From the NCBI GenBank assembly GCA_029207755.1, contig JARCOQ010000002.1, forward strand, positions 90,929,087-90,993,086: a stretch of 64,000 bases of DNA, in the 5' to 3' direction. The stretch is from Chamaea fasciata (lineage: Eukaryota > Chordata > Aves > Passeriformes > Sylviidae). Below the pieces are notes generated by a model that saw only the letters and a program-made list of their open reading frames with translations, was not told the origin of the DNA and did not search any database. Every line of letters begins with the position of its first letter. Position 1 is the first letter of the stretch. Made by a program: the position numbers and the translations under genes. Positions 59,001-64,000 of the stretch are shown here, one piece after another.

Positions 59001-62000
59001 GAGCTTCACAACACTCAGATATAAACTATCCATGGATACATCCCTAGAACCCTATGTTTCTGTAGAAATAATAAAATCTGAAAAAAAAAAGAATTTTAAA
59101 CAAGATTATTACAACTTACAAATAAGACAAAACAGGTATTTATGACCAATAGTCAGCAGTTGGGTACTAAAAATACTTCCAGTGCAACTATGTGGATTGC
59201 AAGAAAGTCCAAATTTTCTTTTGGTCTGTATCTCTCCTCAATGTTGTCACAGCAGTACTAATTCTCACTGTCACAGTCTGGGTGTCTTCAGGACTGTCCT
59301 ACAGTTCTTGATACAGGTTTAAGATCAGCATCTGCCTTTACCTCACCTTAATGACAGTAATGACTCCATGTCTGGAGAAAGATATACTTGTGTGATAACT
59401 TTTGGGCTGCCCATGACTGAAGCATGGGCTGGGGATGAAGGCAGAAATAAATAAGGAGGAATCATAGCTGTAACCTGATGGCATTCAGATCTGTGGTAAA
59501 TCTTGCTGCAGAGTTCAAGGGTTAGGTGATGATAGAGAGAGAGAGATGCCATAGTATTTTTGGTGTTTCCTTCCAAAAATACCATGGAGGTAAAAGAAAA
59601 CTGAGTTCAGGTGGTTTCTAGGAACATACTGAAAGAGCTCCACTAAGGTCAGGTACCCAAAAATAATTCCAGCTGGTGGGAAAGGGAAATTTCCTCATTC
59701 CTGAAACCAGAAATGTCAGCACTAACTTGCAATCTTTATTCTCTTTGTGGCACCAGGGACCAAGATACAGCTCCCTACTCTGCAGTGCTATTATGGCATG
59801 TAAGAGCAGTCTCTATGCTTTTAAAATGAGCATAAGCCATCCTGTCAAATACGTTTATTTTATTCATGTCCCAAGCATATATTTTAAAGGAAAATAGGTT
59901 CTTCATGCTCTGACTTCCACATCTATTCACACCTCTGATATTTACCAATACAGGAAAAGATTATGTAGGTTAAAAAGTAATGTTTAGAAAATGATGATCA
60001 GTTAAAATTGTAAAAAATGTAATGGTTTCCAACGAGTTTGAATGAGCCCAAATAAGCAAGCAACAGAGGTAAAATTAGAGGCACTAGAGTCCAGTGACAT
60101 GGATAATGTGAAGAAGTGAATGTGGCTTGCAATGAAAAAGAATCTCAGTGAGCATCTAAACTGTAAGCCACAAAAGGTTGCTGGCAACAATACTTTGGGG
60201 AATAATGGCCATTTCATTTCCATGGTTTTCTACTCCATTTCTCCCCAAATACTGTCATTAAATAAAAACCCTTCCGAAAAACCATTAGACCTGACCTATA
60301 TTCAGAATCATTTCTGAAACTATCTGCTGTCCCTGTTCTGATTTCAGTGGCTGGGTACCTGCACCAAAATCACAGCTATTTTAATCAGCATACAATGACA
60401 GACTTTTAGTGCACTTCATAGAAACTTATGGAAAGTTAATTTCCATCTCAGCACTGCACTCCATACAAGTGACAATTTAAAGTAATTTCTAAGAGCAGGT
60501 CTTAAAAAGTCTTTCAGGATAAATGATCAAGCAGTCCTGCAGAACTAACTTGTTTGTTGAGGTGTCCCAGGGAGCAATGCAACTGGCAGTGTGTTGTGAC
60601 CTAAACACTGTTTATTTATCTATGCCAAGTAGTTTTGTAACTGCTCCTTATAGAGAAAGCAAACGATACCGAGGGTTCAGAGGAAAATCCACTGGGTCAC
60701 AGCTGGACCATACTGGCAGAGAAGGTTGCTTGGAGAAGTTTATACATTTCCTCTGTTCTTTGCAGAGGGAACTTGAATTTCTAGGGGTGATACTCTGGAT
60801 GGTCCCTGCCTCTTGTGCACCATGTTTCCAGAGTTCATCACTCATCAATTCTTAGAGCCAGTTCAAGGTTTCACAAGGCAAAACCAAATTGAATGCAATA
60901 AAAGTTATGAAAATGATGTATGACAAATAAATTAATAAATTAATTTCAGGGCACCAGACTGGGGGAACTGACTGCTTCTGCTCCTGAGGCAAGCAGCCAT
61001 TTCCCCAGTACCTAGGGAGCGACTGTCATTCTGTGCCTGGCTGTGAGCACCGCCCACCCAGCCCTGGTCATCTGAAACCATGATTTTGTCACTGTTATTC
61101 ATCTGCCAGGCTAGGAACCTGTTGTTTTGCTAACGCCTAGAGCAAACCCCCTCCATGACATTACCTCAAATGATATGACAAAAACACTGCTTGGTTTTGT
61201 TTCAAGTTGCACCACAGGATAAAGAATGAAAATTCAGAAGAAGATAGGTATTTTATCAGTGGTGTGGTTGAAGAAATTTGTCACAGACATTCCCTTCATA
61301 TGCTGCTATCAATTTGCATGAAGTATGGAAAGATGAAACACACTAGACTTCACACTGTAGATCTTCAGGACTGATTCTAAATACAAGTAGCTCTCTCTCA
61401 AAAAAAAAAAAATGCAAAAGATAAAGAAAAAAAGAAAAACAGCGAAAATAAATGTAAGCTAATAACAATTTCTGTAGAATGTAACACAGACATAGCAGTG
61501 TTTTCTAGCTTCTAAAAGAGTAGCTTTGTAGAGTTAACAGTTCATTAAAATGAGAATAGCAGGGAACCTGAGTTATTTTGCTGATTCATGAACTCTGCAG
61601 ACACAAATGCTGGTAGAGTAGTTATTCAATGAGCTTCCATTACATTAACAGAACTGTTCTGGGTATTACTACTAGAAAAAACAACCTATAGAATCAAGTA
61701 CTTAGAATCTGATTTTCAAATTGCTCTCCTTTTTGCATTTGCATCGATGTTTTGCATTTGTTTGAAGCTTGCATCTGCTTCCAAACAATAAGCACTAATT
61801 TTAAACCTGTTTAGTACTCATTTAACCCAGATAGTTCTTTTGTGGCCATTTCACATGCATCTGGGATTCAGTGCAAAGAGGTTGCATGGAACAAAATGAG
61901 AGGAAAATGCTACTAACCAGCAGCTGCAAGAAAGGGCCAAAAGAAAAAAAAAAGTGGAAACACTATACAAATATGCTACCATTATGACTTGAGAAGCAGG

Positions 62001-62278
62001 CACATAGATAGTGACCCTGTGATTATGTTAGGTAGAGGCTGCTGTGGATGATGACTGGCTACTGGGAAACCTAAGCTTGATTTGTGTGAGAGATACTTTC
62101 ACTGATTCAATGGATCTTAGATATGCTTTAGGTAATTTCCACTACTTACATGTCAGCTGAGGTCAATGAAGCTTGCCAGAGCTTTATACTCAAAGACATC
62201 CTAAGGAATCAAATGTCACCTAATGTAAATTAGCAGAACTAGGAGTCTGTTTCCTGCAACAATTAAAGCATTGACTGG
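56003..62278. other. Non-coding stretch, nothing recognised apart from one candidate element
   Basis: Short frames, for example 60523-60855 (plus, 110 codons), have no motif. An A-rich segment occupies 61399-61445 and a short (GA)n lies at 59537-59548. The mixed-composition segment at 60950-61200 is listed separately. No RNA gene or known repeat is seen until the CR1 at 62279. Confidence 0.4.
60950..61200. promoter_or_regulatory. Candidate conserved non-coding element
   Basis: GC-balanced unique sequence inside AT-rich DNA, with GGGAGCGACTG, ACCGCCCACCC (GC-box/KLF-like) and AACGCCTAG supplying three of the few CpGs in this part of the window. No reading frame or repeat explains the composition. 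The call is by appearance only. Confidence 0.25.
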
Positions 62279-62473
62279 AAGGGTGGTGAGATACTGAAAC
62301 AAGTTGCCCAGAGCTACCGTGGATGCCTCATCCCTGGAACTATTCAAGGCCAGTATGGATGGGACTTTGAGCAACTTGGTCTAGTGAAAGGTGCCCCTGC
62401 CCACAGCTGAGAGTTTGAAATTAGGTGATATTTAAGGTCCCTTCCAACCTAGGCCGTTCCATGATTCTGTGAT
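62279..62473 (+). mobile_element. CR1 LINE 3' end, plus orientation
   Basis: GGTGGTGAGATACTGAAAC, AAGTTGCCCAGAG, GGATGCCTCATCCCTGGAA, TTCAAGGCCAGTATGGATGG, GAGCAACTTGGTCTAGTGAA, GGTCCCTTCCAACC and the tail CCATGATTCTGTGAT follow the CR1 3' region in order without rearrangement. The copy is truncated to about 195 bases and lacks coding sequence. Confidence 0.93.
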
Positions 62474-64000
62474 CCAATGAAGCATCTAGTTCACCACTGA
62501 CCAAGCCTATAGTAATTTTTGATATTTGTAGTTATAAACCCCAAAGATAATGAGGATTGAATGGCTGAATACATGTAACCTAGATACACCATGGTCCTTA
62601 TGCAGCTCTCATTTAATCAGAATAAATTAACTGGAAGTCAGTGACGTGACCTAGTAAAAAATTCTCTGGAGTTAAGGGATGAGTGTGTTCAGTTTTACTC
62701 TATTAGGCAATAATCATGGGTGAGAGAAGAGCCATTGCCTCAGTTTAACCACTTGTAATACAATGCAGCCTAGCAAAGTACCTGTGATCCAAATTGAAAG
62801 CGGTACAAGCATGGACATTCTATCCACTTGTCATCTACTGCAGAAGCATTTGTCTTCCTTCATTATGCCAGTGTTAATGGGGCTGTGCTTCTCAGCCTGA
62901 CACAGTGGTTGTATCCCTGGATCAGCACCTGTTGTAAGGTGAGCTCTTGCAATATGTCACCTCTGCTCCCATACTGGATTTCTTGTTGTTTTTCATACAG
63001 AGACTAAACACATTACATTGTGACAGACATCTGAAACAGGTCACAGTGCCAAATGCCACATCATCTGCAGTTCCATTTCAAGGCAATGAGAGGAGGATGT
63101 TAACTGCTTCTATTTACAGTCAGCCACTTGTGAAATTCATGGGAAAACAGTAATGACAGAAATTTTCCTTCCTGTGTATCTGAATATGATTTCCTTTTAA
63201 CCTGTTTGCAAATGTGGTTCATAAGGTGTCTATTTTGATTCCAGCATAATATGTTAATCTTTATGCAATCTTAGCATCATAGCATATTGAGCTGATCTTG
63301 CTCTGACTTAGTTAAAAAACAGGGTAAACCTTTAGAAAAGATTCCTTCCATATCAAGAAGTCTTTCCTTGCTGTAGAGTGGGAAACTGAAATGAGGGATT
63401 GTTTTTTCAAAGTAGTGTGTGTAGAAGTGTGACTTCAAAGTTTCATTCTTTGAAGTAGTTCATTCAAGTAGTTGCTATTCCTTCTGAGATCAGTGGACAT
63501 TTACAGGGGTTCAGCACATTTGATGCAGCTCTCTTGTTTTATGCTACTTAGAAATGCACAATTTCCATTTAAAAATTACCTTTTTGGAAATTTAGACTTG
63601 AATTAATTCCTCATTTTTTAATTATGAAAAAATATCTGTATAAAACAAATCCAGCCGTTTGCATCTTAGAGGGTGGATAAAACAAACAGTTCAAATAAAA
63701 AGTAAAAAACCCCAGATTTTTAAAAAGACCTGAATTTTCTGTCTGTACAATTTAATGCAGAAAAAAATATGTCTCAAAATAAACACAGAAGACCATCAGC
63801 TGCCTCTCCTTCACCCAAGGATTGCACTTATTACTGGATCAAAAACATGAAAACCTTTAATGGAACGCTACCCAATACAACACATATAATTGAATAACCT
63901 TGAGAGGAAAGACTGGGGATTTAAGGGAGAAGATCAATTTAAAATCACTTAATGGATGGAGGCATTTAAAATTACATAGACTGAAGAAGGTGAAAGGTGC
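62474..64000. other. Non-coding AT-rich stretch, nothing recognised
   Basis: Unique-looking sequence to the end of the window. The small plus frame at 62947-63153 has no motif. No further repeat, RNA gene or splice pattern is recognised. Confidence 0.45.

Noticed and set aside
1..64000. CRISPR arrays, bacterial operons, prophage or plasmid features
   Set aside because: No regularly spaced direct repeats and no prokaryotic gene layout; CR1 and avian LTRs show this is vertebrate nuclear DNA.
1..64000. tRNA, rRNA or canonical microRNA genes
   Set aside because: I saw no cloverleaf with A and B boxes, no rRNA core and no stem long enough for a microRNA precursor, although reading by eye could miss a diverged one.

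Overview
The window looks like nuclear DNA from a bird, most likely a passerine. The interspersed repeats point there: CR1 LINE tails in both orientations, several avian endogenous-retrovirus LTRs, and a few very old amniote-type remnants. The background is AT-rich, with long poly(A)/poly(T) tracts and short microsatellites. The species assignment rests on remembered repeat families, not on a search.

I find no protein-coding gene. The open reading frames are short (longest about 205 codons), carry no domain I recognise, and the longest ones are produced by poly-T/TG tracts or LTR internal repeats. I see no tRNA, rRNA or CRISPR array. I read the window as a gene desert or a very large intron.

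Layout: 1-1680 is a moderately GC-rich, CpG-containing stretch that could be conserved regulatory DNA or a gene edge. 1680-13000 is mostly featureless AT-rich DNA holding two LTRs (4378-4953 and 9198-9505, both minus). 13000-14500 has the strongest look of conserved non-coding regulatory DNA: many CpGs, an octamer, homeodomain-type TAATTA motifs and a perfect 12-bp hairpin. 16462-18196 holds two LTRs of one family in opposite orientations, followed by a CR1 copy with the end of its reverse-transcriptase ORF (18517-19262). 19263-43000 is largely unannotatable, apart from a MIR/L2-like remnant near 28.5 kb, an old CR1-type fragment near 32.8 kb and some low-confidence enhancer-like blocks. 43000-64000 holds short CR1 tails (43.07, 43.4, 55.8 and 62.3 kb), an old amniote repeat at 44.3 kb, a solo LTR at 50991-51492 and more non-coding DNA.

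No gene set can be described as working together. The best-supported content is transposable-element history plus candidate enhancers. I did not find a convincing undescribed biological system. The most unusual local event is a perfect 16-bp hairpin inside one LTR that appears to have arisen by templated (quasi-palindrome) mutation, as shown by comparison with the second copy of that LTR in this window.
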